31,380 nucleotides of DNA from Marine group II euryarchaeote REDSEA-S43_B8 (lineage in GTDB: Archaea > Thermoplasmatota > Poseidoniia > Poseidoniales > Thalassarchaeaceae): NCBI GenBank assembly GCA_001629235.1, contig LUSA01000046.1, positions 3,083-34,462 of the forward strand, read 5' to 3'. Position 1 is the stretch's first letter. Each line of letters opens with the position of its first letter. Below are positions 24,191 to 31,380 of this stretch, in pieces. Position numbers and translations under genes: made by a program. A model generated the notes under the pieces. The model was given only the letters and a program-made list of their open reading frames with translations, did not search any database and had not been told where the DNA came from.

Positions 24191-25132
24191 GTGAAGACGG
24201 GAGTGCCAAGCGGCGTCGAGGACGTCGGGGCCGCCGCCGAAGACCAAGGAAGGGGAAATCCGCCTCCAAGGAAGATCGAAATCAGATGGAACACGAACGC
24301 GGTTTCTAGGGGGGTACAGAATAGAGCAGGGAAGATTGCCTGTATCCCGGGCGAATTTGGCTTTCTTCCGGAGGAGAGAGTCCAGGAAATTGCTTCGGAT
24401 CTGGATGGTCTACCAATCTCATTGGAACAGGCCCTTTCCCTCAGAGCGGCACTAAATCAGGAGAAGAGCGTTTACTCTCACTCAAAATTGATGCGTAGGT
24501 CGAATGAGCTCAGCAGGAGGTATGATTCAGGAGAAAGCGTGATTGCTCTCTCTAAGAGGTTTGATGCACCACCAGTAAACACATTCAGAGCTATACTAAC
24601 CGGACGAGGCTGGACAAAGACCAGGATTAAGGACACACTAAACAAGAATCCCTCCAAATTAAACCAGAGAGACAGAGAGCAATTCGAACTCGCTGAGTCA
24701 GTTGACCGAGTTAGTTCGGTCAACCAGACCGAGACTCAGAGCGCAGCAGAGGTTTTCGAAGAGATACTATGTGACCACTTCTCCTCCTTGGGGATACGAT
24801 TCAGACGCCAAGAGGAACTACTCAGGGAACAGACGAAAGAGGAAGGTAGAGCAATCATCACTCCAGACCTACTTCTGATCGATGATGTCAGAATAAATGG
24901 AATTCCATGTGCCTGGATAGATGCTAAGCACTTTTTCGGGGCCGATCTAAAGTTTCCAAAGAAGAAAACTCAGAAGCAGGTAGACAGGTATGTAGCCGAG
25001 TATGGGCATGGAGCGCTAGTTTATCGACATGGCTTCTGCGACGGACTAAGGCTAAGAGGGGCGATCAAGCTCGACTCCAGTCCTTTGGATCTAAAGCCAC
25101 TGGAGGATTTCCATGAGAATTCTAAGTCTTAG
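24191..25132 (+). CDS. TPD-motif protein, CDIN1 (C15orf41)-like putative PD-(D/E)XK nuclease
   Basis: A 313-residue protein. The C-terminal domain (about 190-300) carries the motif ITPDLLLIDDVRINGIPCAWIDAKHFFG with Thr224-Pro225-Asp226 and Asp244-x-Lys246. This is the 'TPD' signature shared with human CDIN1, a PD-(D/E)XK-type nuclease-like fold. The middle (about 110-150) looks like a helix-turn-helix (LSRRYDSGESVIALSKRFDAPPVNTFRAIL). The start is the GTG at 24191, set by a strong GGAGGT (24177-24182) 8 nt upstream. The first 20 codons are unusually GC-rich. Human CDIN1 is involved in congenital dyserythropoietic anaemia type I and binds codanin-1. The archaeal role is unknown, but DNA processing or repair is a fair guess. 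Confidence 0.8.
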   Translation: MKTGVPSGVEDVGAAAEDQGRGNPPPRKIEIRWNTNAVSRGVQNRAGKIACIPGEFGFLPEERVQEIASDLDGLPISLEQALSLRAALNQEKSVYSHSKLMRRSNELSRRYDSGESVIALSKRFDAPPVNTFRAILTGRGWTKTRIKDTLNKNPSKLNQRDREQFELAESVDRVSSVNQTETQSAAEVFEEILCDHFSSLGIRFRRQEELLREQTKEEGRAIITPDLLLIDDVRINGIPCAWIDAKHFFGADLKFPKKKTQKQVDRYVAEYGHGALVYRHGFCDGLRLRGAIKLDSSPLDLKPLEDFHENSKS

Positions 25133-25135
25133 CCT

Positions 25136-26113
25136 CTATCGTAATCCCCCTACTCTACTGGAGAATGAAGAGAGTTCGTAACCCTCCAATTCCTGCGAAA
25201 TCTTGTAGATCCAATCTTCTTCTCCATGTGGGTCCTTTGGTACAATTACGACACTCTCGCCCAACATACAAAGCATAGCAGACAAACTATCAGAGAATCC
25301 CGAACTATCAATCGCCTTGTTCACAGACTCGATAATTTCCAATCTAGATGCATCCATCTCAAGCCCGCTCTCAGATGAGAATCTTAGTGATTCCTCAATA
25401 AGTTCCGGCCACCTGTGCTCCTTCCATTCTCCTTCAGCGATTCTCTCCATTGCATGTTCTCCTGCCAGGCAAATCTTCCTTCTCCAATCCTCATTATCGA
25501 TGTAACTTGAGGTGTGCCTTCCGGTCTTCTCTTTCCAAGAAATTAGAATCGGAATTTCTACAGACCAACCCTGGGATACTCCTGGTCCACTATCCAAAAG
25601 AGATCCCGAAAATGGGGAACCGGCAGCAATTCTTCTCTCCACTCCTCCCGAGGAAAGAGCAGTCGTATCGCCCAAACCGCTAGATCGCTTTCTTTCAACA
25701 ATGTGGGCAACGAGAAAGGATCTCCTCACACACTCTTCGTGGGGGATTCCGATTGCTCTCTGAATAGCCATCGATGATGCTACTGCACCCGAAGCCGACA
25801 TTCCGAAACCCTGAGACGTCGGTAAGGACATTATGATGTCCAGCTCCCAATCAAAATCTCCTATCTCAGGAATCTCCTCCCCTAACTTCGACAGTACGTC
25901 TTGATACATTCCTGAGCCGTATTCCCCATTCTTGAATCTGACAATCATCTCTCCGGAGCCTTTCTCTCCTTTCGCTATTGCCTCTACTCCGTCTTTGAGG
26001 CAAATACCCGCTCCTCTGCTTCCTTGATACACCGGATCTTCACTTGAATCATCAATCGTGAAAAGAAGAGTGATGTGCGCCCCGCACTGGCCCCTGCCCA
26101 GAACTATAGACAT
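25136..26113 (-). CDS. Pantoate kinase (archaeal GHMP kinase, CoA synthesis)
   Basis: A 325-residue GHMP-fold kinase. The ATP-binding motif is LPTSQGFGMSASGAVASS near 97-114, and SSGLGDTTALSSGGVERR near 144-161 is characteristic of the archaeal pantoate kinase family, which phosphorylates pantoate to 4-phosphopantoate on the archaeal CoA route. The N-terminal GAHITLLFTI and the GSRGAGICL region also fit. Another small-molecule GHMP kinase is possible but less likely. It follows rpoD by 39 nt on the same strand and ends 3 nt from the CDIN1-like gene, tail to tail. Confidence 0.87.
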   Translation of the reverse strand: MSIVLGRGQCGAHITLLFTIDDSSEDPVYQGSRGAGICLKDGVEAIAKGEKGSGEMIVRFKNGEYGSGMYQDVLSKLGEEIPEIGDFDWELDIIMSLPTSQGFGMSASGAVASSMAIQRAIGIPHEECVRRSFLVAHIVERKRSSGLGDTTALSSGGVERRIAAGSPFSGSLLDSGPGVSQGWSVEIPILISWKEKTGRHTSSYIDNEDWRRKICLAGEHAMERIAEGEWKEHRWPELIEESLRFSSESGLEMDASRLEIIESVNKAIDSSGFSDSLSAMLCMLGESVVIVPKDPHGEEDWIYKISQELEGYELSSFSSRVGGLR

Positions 26114-26152
26114 GGTAACTCATCCAGCAAGATGGTAATGAATCATTGTAAT

Positions 26153-27040
26153 TCATAGGGAACTTGCAAGGTCCTTCTCAAGAGATCCAAACCTTCCTGC
26201 AAGCTCATCCACTGCCTTCATGAAAGCAGTTTTTGGACTCATCGAACCATCTGTCTCAAACGAAAGAATAAATTCTCCTGAGACCTCTTCGAGAGAAATT
26301 GCATCCTTGAATGTCCTTGATGCTTCAGTCCCCTCTCCTACGTGATTCAACTCATCAGAAAGAACGGCAACCTTGTCAACATCTTCCAACTTTCCATCCT
26401 TGTTGAAATCCTTGGCTGAGATTTCTAGGTCCATGTCCCAGAGAATCTTTGCCTTGGTTTTGTTGTTCAGCACCCCAATCCTTCTCGGGTGGAAAGTAAC
26501 GCCACATACTGGGGACCACTTTGTATAATCCCTTCCTCTACCCATAATGGCAGTCGCATAGAATTCTATCATTTGCCCCTTCATTAGCTTGGTAATTGGT
26601 ATGCTCTTGAATTCGTCTGGAATCTCCAGAGCTTCCTCTCCAAGATACTTCATATCGCCTGCAGTAACCAAACGTCCTTCCTCAGAACCGAAGACCACAC
26701 AGGTGTAAATCATCTGACATTCTAAGCAGCCCCTGTCAGCCTCAACAAGATCCTTACAATTAGGGCACTCATCTTGGAAGTAGAACTTGTCATGCACGGT
26801 AGGAATAGGAATCATAGCAAGCCTCTGAGCGACCATTTCGTCGGGAATGGGTCCGGTAGTCTCCCATATCTCCTCATCTTGCTCCTTTGTACCGAGCTGG
26901 AATCTAACGCTGTCAATAGCCATCTTTGGAGTATCTGAAATTAGTGACCTCCTGAGCGCATTGGCGAAGCTCCTGTCTGTCTTAGACAGAAGTACCTGTA
27001 TCTTGTTGTCCTCTTCTTTCAGTATCTTGGTCTTTACCAT
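26153..27040 (-). CDS. rpoD: DNA-directed RNA polymerase subunit D (Rpo3)
   Basis: A 295-residue archaeal RNA polymerase subunit D, the counterpart of bacterial alpha and eukaryotic Rpb3, which starts polymerase assembly with subunit L. The assembly motif is DRSFANALRRSLISD, followed by IDSVRF and DEMVAQRLAMIPIP. A Cys-rich insert, CPNC...CLEC...C (residues about 97-120), resembles the ferredoxin-like domain that binds iron-sulfur or disulfides in some archaea. I chose ATG 27040 because GGAG lies just upstream (GGAGTGATAAAATG). The longer frame to 27058 overlaps S11. Last gene of the conserved S13-S4-S11-RpoD cluster. Confidence 0.96.
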   Translation of the reverse strand: MVKTKILKEEDNKIQVLLSKTDRSFANALRRSLISDTPKMAIDSVRFQLGTKEQDEEIWETTGPIPDEMVAQRLAMIPIPTVHDKFYFQDECPNCKDLVEADRGCLECQMIYTCVVFGSEEGRLVTAGDMKYLGEEALEIPDEFKSIPITKLMKGQMIEFYATAIMGRGRDYTKWSPVCGVTFHPRRIGVLNNKTKAKILWDMDLEISAKDFNKDGKLEDVDKVAVLSDELNHVGEGTEASRTFKDAISLEEVSGEFILSFETDGSMSPKTAFMKAVDELAGRFGSLEKDLASSL

Positions 27041-27054
27041 TTTATCACTCCAAT

Positions 27055-27438
27055 TCAAACTCTTCTGCCTCTCCTTCCACCCTTGCTCTTGGTTCCATCA
27101 GTTGGCATTGGAGTCACGTCCTCAATCCTCGTAATCCTGACACCAGCACGAGTAAGTGCTCTAATGGCGGCGGTTGCTCCGGGAGCGCTGTTCGATCTGT
27201 TCCCCCCTGCTCCTCTGTATTTCACAATAACTTGATCAAAATCCTTCTCAGCTAGCATTTCGGCAATCTTCTCAGCAGCCCTTGTAGCAGCAAACTGTCC
27301 ACCAGAGTCGCTTCCACCCTTAGTCACCATTCCTCCTGAAACCTTGCAGACCGTCTCTGCACCAGTTAGATCGGTAGCAGTAATCAGAACATTGTTGAAA
27401 GTACTGTAGATGTGCAGAATAGCTTTGTGACCCATCAT
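27055..27438 (-). CDS. rps11: 30S ribosomal protein S11
   Basis: The 127-residue archaeal S11 of the 30S platform. Family blocks are HIYSTFNNVLITATDLTGAET, GAGGNRSNSAPGATAAIRAL and the C-terminal IEDVTPMPTDGTKSKGGRRGRRV, nearly identical in archaea and eukaryotes. The start ATG at 27438 (or the adjacent ATG at 27435) overlaps the S4 stop codon as ATGA, so translation is coupled. Confidence 0.97.
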   Translation of the reverse strand: MMGHKAILHIYSTFNNVLITATDLTGAETVCKVSGGMVTKGGSDSGGQFAATRAAEKIAEMLAEKDFDQVIVKYRGAGGNRSNSAPGATAAIRALTRAGVRITRIEDVTPMPTDGTKSKGGRRGRRV

Positions 27439-28037
27439 GACTCCTCCTCTTCAGCGGAATCATCTTCCAATTCCTCTTCATCGTCTTCTTGGTACCTGAG
27501 AGTCTCTAACTCCTTCCTGAATGGATGTTCGGGGTCAACGAAAGGAGAGTTTTCGCTATATTGTAGAGAATCCTCTTCCTCCTTCAGAACATGATACCCT
27601 GGAACAGTCATCCTCTGGTCACCGATGCAGATGTGTCCGTGTACGATTAGGTTCCTAGCAGCTCTCATAGACGGGGCCAATCCCTTGTAGTAAACTACTG
27701 ACTGCAGCCTCCTGGATAGCATGTGTTCAACGTTAATCTCGAGAACATCTCCAACGTCTGCACCGGTTTGTAGGAGCCCTTTCTTAGTTAGTGAATTCAG
27801 CAATTGCTCTTTCTCTTTGGCATAGTGGCCTTCGGTTGAGTCGACCCTTCCTATCAATTTCATTGCCTGATTTCGATGTCTTCGAAGTGCTGATTTCTCT
27901 CTCCATATTTCCCTCATGCCACCGACTTTCTTCAAGCCGTACCTTTCCTTAAGATCGTGCTCTTCGTCAATCCTTGCTTGCTTCCACGGGTGCGTGGGAG
28001 TCTGTGTTCTAGGCCTGGAGAATTTTGGTTCGCCCAT
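27435..28037 (-). CDS. rps4: 30S ribosomal protein S4
   Basis: The 200-residue archaeal S4, a primary 16S rRNA binder. It starts MGEPKFSRPRTQTPTHPW, the usual archaeal S4/eukaryotic S9 N-terminus. The S4 RNA-binding domain is at about 105-150: MLSRRLQSVVYYKGLAPSMRAARNLIVHGHICIGDQRM. It ends in a very acidic tail (DDEEELEDDSAEEEES) that overlaps the S11 start. An acidic C-terminal tail is longer here than I expect in most S4 proteins. Confidence 0.97.
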   Translation of the reverse strand: MGEPKFSRPRTQTPTHPWKQARIDEEHDLKERYGLKKVGGMREIWREKSALRRHRNQAMKLIGRVDSTEGHYAKEKEQLLNSLTKKGLLQTGADVGDVLEINVEHMLSRRLQSVVYYKGLAPSMRAARNLIVHGHICIGDQRMTVPGYHVLKEEEDSLQYSENSPFVDPEHPFRKELETLRYQEDDEEELEDDSAEEEES

Positions 28038-28046
28038 TGTCTAACC

Positions 28047-28556
28047 TCACTTCTTCCTCTGGACGCCGAGTGCAGAACCTCTTCGACCGTTTGACCTGAG
28101 CCTCTGCCCCCTCACCTTGTGCCCACTTCTGTGCCTCATTCCACGGAAAGTCTTGATTTCTGCTAGCCTCGCCACATCATCATCCTTGGTCATTCCTACC
28201 TCATTAGCAATAATGTGGGCATCTTCATTTGATTCTAAATCCCTCTGTCGATTAACCATCCACCAAGGAACGTTGGTCGCATATTCGTCGATAGCGCTTC
28301 TGAGCAGATCCTGCTCGTCAGAAGATAGGTGCCCCCCTAGCCTGGTACCGTCAATACCAGACATCTTGCAGATCATCATCGATGTTCTGATTCCTATACC
28401 CTTAACTGATGTCAATCCGTATGTGATTGGCTTCAACCCGTCGATGTCAGTATCAGCTATTCTGACGATATATGAGAAGTCGTCTCCTAGTTCGGCTTCG
28501 TCTACTTTCGGCATTACGGTTCCCCCGTGTTCACCTTTCGGTGGCCTTTTGGGCAT
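28047..28556 (-). CDS. rps13: 30S ribosomal protein S13
   Basis: Archaeal S13 (up to 169 residues), a 30S head protein contacting the P-site tRNA and 50S subunit. Core motifs are FSYIVRIADTDIDGLKPITYGLTSVKGIGIRTS and the C-terminal TFRGMRHRSGHKVRGQRLRSNGRRG. Two starts are possible. ATG 28556 adds the leader MPKRPPKGEHGGTV, while ATG 28514 (MPKVDEAELGD) has a G-rich GGGGG sequence upstream and gives about 155 residues, closer to the usual archaeal length. It leads the S13-S4-S11-RpoD operon. Confidence 0.96.
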   Translation of the reverse strand: MPKRPPKGEHGGTVMPKVDEAELGDDFSYIVRIADTDIDGLKPITYGLTSVKGIGIRTSMMICKMSGIDGTRLGGHLSSDEQDLLRSAIDEYATNVPWWMVNRQRDLESNEDAHIIANEVGMTKDDDVARLAEIKTFRGMRHRSGHKVRGQRLRSNGRRGSALGVQRKK

Positions 28557-28597
28557 CTTCGCGACCTACAGTCCCTATTTGAACCGATTGGAGGTGC

Positions 28598-28605
28598 AAT
28601 TTATT
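28598..28605 (-). promoter_or_regulatory. Possible TATA box of the S13 operon
   Basis: In the 59-nt gap upstream of S13 the minus strand reads AATAAATT, about 42 nt before ATG 28556. With archaeal spacing the transcript would begin about 20 nt before that ATG. The methyltransferase gene upstream runs on the same strand, so read-through into the operon is also possible. Confidence 0.35.
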
Positions 28606-28615
28606 GGTGGAATGA

Positions 28616-29917
28616 CTACTCCTTGCAGACTACGTATAACTTCTGAGCCCCCGACGGTCTTTCTATCTCCATGTCTACCATGAAACCCTTAGTGCCTTCT
28701 GACCCCTTTAACTCCCTAGTTATCCTCCTCTGAAGAGTAGGATGAATCTCTGGATCCAGATTGCATCTAAGGGTGATATTGGATATCCCCTTCCTTGCCA
28801 CAGAAGATGCAACCTGATCGATAGTATTCAACTCTGGAGGGGACAACCTGTGCTGCACAATCTGACCGGTCGCCACTACAAAGCCCCTCACATCATCGTC
28901 ATCAGATATTTTGTCTGTATGTATGAGCAAAGGCCTCCTCCCTTCGGTTCTTACCCAAGATGAACCTGCCCCACTCGTAATTGCCTTGTCGTGCCATGAA
29001 CTCTGAAGGCCACTCTCGATTAGTACTGGATCCACAATTGTTAGATAAGCACCCCGCGGAATTTCCATTACACTTCCGAATGATGTGGAATTAGCCCCAG
29101 AGCCTCTTCCTTCGATGCTTGAAATGACCCTCTTCCTTCCTACTCTTATGCATCTATTCGGACTGTCAGACGAGAGGGACCCTACCCAAACTGAGAGTCT
29201 ATCTACTCTACCACCGCCTCTGCTTAGCCATTCCCAAGTCCACGAAGTACCAGGGAAAGTCGTCTCAAGAATCCCATCGATCATTGCACGTTGTACTGAG
29301 TCAAGTCTTGGAGACAGATCTAACAATACCGCAGGGCCTTTCGGTCCAGTTTGTAAATGACTACTCCAACCCTTCAGAATCGATTTAATGTCAGGCTCCA
29401 TCTCATCGAGACTATGATTCTGAGCATCTCTAGGTCTGGCCGGATCAATATGCAGCATTGCGACGGGGGGATGAGCCCTAGTCCCCGCTTCTCTCAGACT
29501 AGACCAGTATGTTGAAACCGCAGATTCAGCAGAACAACCATCTCCCACCAAGACTCTGTCGAGAGAACGTTGGACATCTCCCTCAGAATTAAGATACATA
29601 TTTGCAGCACAGAGTTTGGCTACATCCTGATCTATCTCTACACCCAGTGCTGGACGTTTGAGAATTTTTGAAAAGGCGATAAGTTGTATTCCTGAACCAG
29701 CTGCCGCATCTAGGATAACACCAGCAGGAAGCGCCATAGGATCAATCTGTCTAGCTCTAATCGAGGCTACTGACCATGGGGTGGACAACCTCTTCATATT
29801 CTCGCTCATGAAGAAAGAAGGCTCTCCTTTCCTCGAAGACTTTGGTTCACTCCTCCTCTTTGCATTAGTAACCAGCCTCTTCGAAGGAACTATTGCAGTG
29901 TGCCCCCCTTCTTCCAC
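28616..29917 (-). CDS. Class I SAM-dependent methyltransferase with THUMP-like C-terminal domain
   Basis: A 433-residue methyltransferase. The SAM site is ILDAAAGSGIQLIAFS (motif I), followed by GVEIDQDVAKLCAANM (motif II), and the catalytic region reads MLHIDPARPRDA, like the DPARR motif of THUMP-like methyltransferases. WEWLSRGGGRVDRLSVWVG follows, and then PRGAYLTIVDPVLIESGLQSSW, which resembles the Y-x-x-E/D-P...IRAGL start of the THUMP-like domain. The last 80 residues (ISNITLRCNLDPEIHPTLQRRI) complete it. Substrate is probably RNA, but none is proven for the family. The N-terminal 35 residues are basic and unaligned. It lies upstream of the S13 operon on the same strand. Confidence 0.8.
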   Translation of the reverse strand: MEEGGHTAIVPSKRLVTNAKRRSEPKSSRKGEPSFFMSENMKRLSTPWSVASIRARQIDPMALPAGVILDAAAGSGIQLIAFSKILKRPALGVEIDQDVAKLCAANMYLNSEGDVQRSLDRVLVGDGCSAESAVSTYWSSLREAGTRAHPPVAMLHIDPARPRDAQNHSLDEMEPDIKSILKGWSSHLQTGPKGPAVLLDLSPRLDSVQRAMIDGILETTFPGTSWTWEWLSRGGGRVDRLSVWVGSLSSDSPNRCIRVGRKRVISSIEGRGSGANSTSFGSVMEIPRGAYLTIVDPVLIESGLQSSWHDKAITSGAGSSWVRTEGRRPLLIHTDKISDDDDVRGFVVATGQIVQHRLSPPELNTIDQVASSVARKGISNITLRCNLDPEIHPTLQRRITRELKGSEGTKGFMVDMEIERPSGAQKLYVVCKE

Positions 29918-29959
29918 GGTCGTTCCCGTTGGAACTTAGTCAAGTCTCTTTCGTGGAAC

Positions 29960-30925
29960 TCACTCTGATATCGGGGCACTTCTCAGGGTCAACTCGAACC
30001 TGAGCCATGTTTCCTGAAGCTGGTGCCCATCGCTGTTACCATAAGCAATATCAGGGGGCAGAAGGGTCGTATGAGTCGTTCCGGTATTGATCCCTGGGAT
30101 CAGCCCTCTATCGTTGTCAATGTCCAGTCCGATCGCAGACCAACAAAAACCCTCAATGGACCAATTGCACCCATCTCCGGCAGAATCACTCCAGTCTCCG
30201 CTATCCAACTCATCCCCTGAATCAGCATCCCATACAGTATACTGTACAGCAAAAGGGTCCCCGTCCTGTATGTGAACATCTCTATTTTCTAGGCCTTGGA
30301 AGATATTCACATCTAACCTAACTTGGGCTTCTAGGTTCGAAATATGGGTGGCAGTAATGCTAATCTCTCTCTCTGAGATATCCTCAATCAAATTCACCTC
30401 CATTACAGTACTATCATTTGCCGCTAGATCGTTTACTATTACGTAAGGCTCGTTATTTGAGGCGAAAACAACTCCTCCTCCGGCTATCTCCAATACAAGA
30501 TTGAGGGTCTGGTTCGCTCTATTGTAGACGACCACACTGGCCGAGTCTCCATTCCCCTGGTGCGTCCAGTCGCATCTAACCTCGCCAGGGAGTAGGAATA
30601 CACCTTCCTGCTCTGATAGAGCTCCATGAGGCCACTCCCAGTCATCTTCTCTAGGAGAGCACGCGTCGAAGAGCAACCCAACTTCCCAGAGCCACCGGCC
30701 GTCTTCGTTTAGGACGTCAATATCTGTTGTCCCGAAAACGGTGTCTATTTCGTCAAGGAAACCGATTGCAGAAATTCCCACCCAGACCGAACTCAATAAC
30801 AGACCTATTCCTGTTATTACAGAGAGAACTATGGTGGCTCTGGGAACAGCCATTTTATTGAGTCCCAAAGGGATTGGAGGGTGCTCAATCTCATCAGGAG
30901 TATCAGATATCCACGACCTCGTCAC
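29960..30925 (-). CDS. Membrane-anchored protein with a divergent FKBP-type domain
   Basis: A 321-residue protein with one N-terminal membrane segment (about 28-52, RATIVLSVITGIGLLLSSVWVGISAIGF) and a large, acidic extracellular part. The C-terminal about 95 residues follow the FKBP prolyl isomerase plan: FAVQYTVWDADSGDELDSG (usual VHYTG...G..FDSS), then RGLIPGINTGTTHTTLLPPDIAYGNSDGHQLQETWLRFELTL (usual GL.GM..GE...L.IPPELAYG......I...TL.FEVEL). Active-site aromatics appear partly changed, so isomerase activity is uncertain. The middle part (60-210) has no match I recognise. GTG 30925 is the longest start; ATG 30853 would begin just before the membrane segment. Confidence 0.65.
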   Translation of the reverse strand: MTRSWISDTPDEIEHPPIPLGLNKMAVPRATIVLSVITGIGLLLSSVWVGISAIGFLDEIDTVFGTTDIDVLNEDGRWLWEVGLLFDACSPREDDWEWPHGALSEQEGVFLLPGEVRCDWTHQGNGDSASVVVYNRANQTLNLVLEIAGGGVVFASNNEPYVIVNDLAANDSTVMEVNLIEDISEREISITATHISNLEAQVRLDVNIFQGLENRDVHIQDGDPFAVQYTVWDADSGDELDSGDWSDSAGDGCNWSIEGFCWSAIGLDIDNDRGLIPGINTGTTHTTLLPPDIAYGNSDGHQLQETWLRFELTLRSAPISE

Positions 30926-30971
30926 GAGTGGTTAGAATTACCAGTATGTCATCAACGTTGGCACTTCCGGA

Positions 30972-31380
30972 TTAGTCCTTGAGCAGTTCATCTTGATTGG
31001 CTAGTCCCAGCCAGGCCACTATTCCCAGCTCCGCTGCTAGAACGATCATTCCAAGCAATATTTCGCTCTGTCCAATATCTCCAGATGTGAATACAAGGAA
31101 GCAAAGGATGGCAGCAACGAGATCTGCGAGACCCCAGATTCTGAATCCCTTTCTCAGTTGTAGGATTCCGATAATCCAAATCTCAGTGGACATCACAATC
31201 ATTAGAATCGGCAAACCAAAGTCCCCGACCATTCCAACTGCAATCGCCCCAGAGATAACGAAAATATGACCATTAGCGGCTAGAGTGAATGTCCATTTGG
31301 GCAGGTCTAATACGACAGTAAGTGCACATCCAATCATTACAACTATTCCGGATATTAGCATAATCTCTCCAAACCAATCG
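30972..31380 (-). CDS. Small multi-spanning membrane protein (5' end may lie outside window)
   Basis: At least 129 residues, almost entirely hydrophobic, with about four membrane segments (MLISGIVVMIGCALTVVL, GHIFVISGAIAVGMVGDFGLPILMIVM, LVAAILCFLVFTSG, ILLGMIVLAAELGIVAWLGL). A first ATG lies at 31361, but the frame stays open to the window edge (reading D-W-F-G-E-I before that Met), so the true start may be outside. The function is unknown. It sits 46 nt before the FKBP-like gene on the same strand. Confidence 0.6.
   Translation of the reverse strand, partial: DWFGEIMLISGIVVMIGCALTVVLDLPKWTFTLAANGHIFVISGAIAVGMVGDFGLPILMIVMSTEIWIIGILQLRKGFRIWGLADLVAAILCFLVFTSGDIGQSEILLGMIVLAAELGIVAWLGLANQDELLKD

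Noticed and set aside
1..31380. CRISPR array, insertion sequences, integrases, toxin-antitoxin or phage genes
   Set aside because: No regularly spaced direct repeats, no transposase or integrase motifs, and no terminal inverted repeats with target duplications were seen.

Overview
The window looks like chromosomal DNA of an archaeon, most likely a planktonic euryarchaeon of the Thermoplasmatota, Marine Group II type (Ca. Poseidoniales). The archaeal core is clear: an S13-S4-S11-RpoD (Rpo3) operon, a type 2 methionine aminopeptidase, an archaeal pantoate kinase and a CDIN1-like TPD nuclease. Mixed with it are genes of bacterial character: homodimeric pyruvate dehydrogenase E1, bacterial-type LeuRS, a BolA plus CGFS-glutaredoxin pair and class II fumarase. 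That mosaic, the moderate GC and the lack of mobile elements suggest a surface-ocean heterotroph. The lineage is inferred from gene content only.

Layout. 1-801: 3' part of fumC. 802-1505: 704 nt without a gene, GC-rich, with strong hairpins that point to a large structured RNA on the minus strand. 1506-4110 (minus): beta-propeller protein and M32 carboxypeptidase. 4214-8118 (plus): ferritin-like protein, secreted CocE/X-Pro-peptidase-like lipoprotein, HTH-STAND regulator. 8115-8435 (minus): thioredoxin. 8537-10857 (plus): rpe, bolA, monothiol glutaredoxin, EamA transporter. 10858-11056: a convergent gap with a TATA-like box, a 13-bp stem and a T8 terminator. 11057-15064 (minus): MetAP2, TsaC/Sua5, RDD membrane protein and a UPF1-like helicase broken by a one-base frameshift. 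15192-20151 (plus): zinc-ribbon/EF-hand/TPR-like protein, GNAT, AceE, LETM1-like protein. 20153-20860 (minus): glyoxalase-II-like MBL hydrolase. 20934-25132 (plus): LeuRS, DCC protein, CDIN1-like nuclease. 25136-28556 (minus): pantoate kinase, RpoD, S11, S4, S13. 28616-31380 (minus): THUMP-like methyltransferase, membrane-anchored FKBP-like protein and a small membrane protein at the window edge.

How the genes fit together. Fumarase, PDH E1, rpe and pantoate kinase (CoA synthesis) fit an aerobic heterotroph. The secreted peptidase and M32 carboxypeptidase fit growth on peptides. BolA, CGFS-glutaredoxin, thioredoxin, the ferritin-like protein, the MBL hydrolase and the DCC protein form a redox and iron-sulfur theme. 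MetAP2, TsaC, LeuRS, the ribosomal proteins and RpoD are housekeeping.

The strongest candidate for something undescribed is the structured RNA locus at about 846-1440. The small stem-loop locus at 10878-11040 is a weaker second. No CRISPR array, tRNA, rRNA, insertion sequence or prophage gene was seen.
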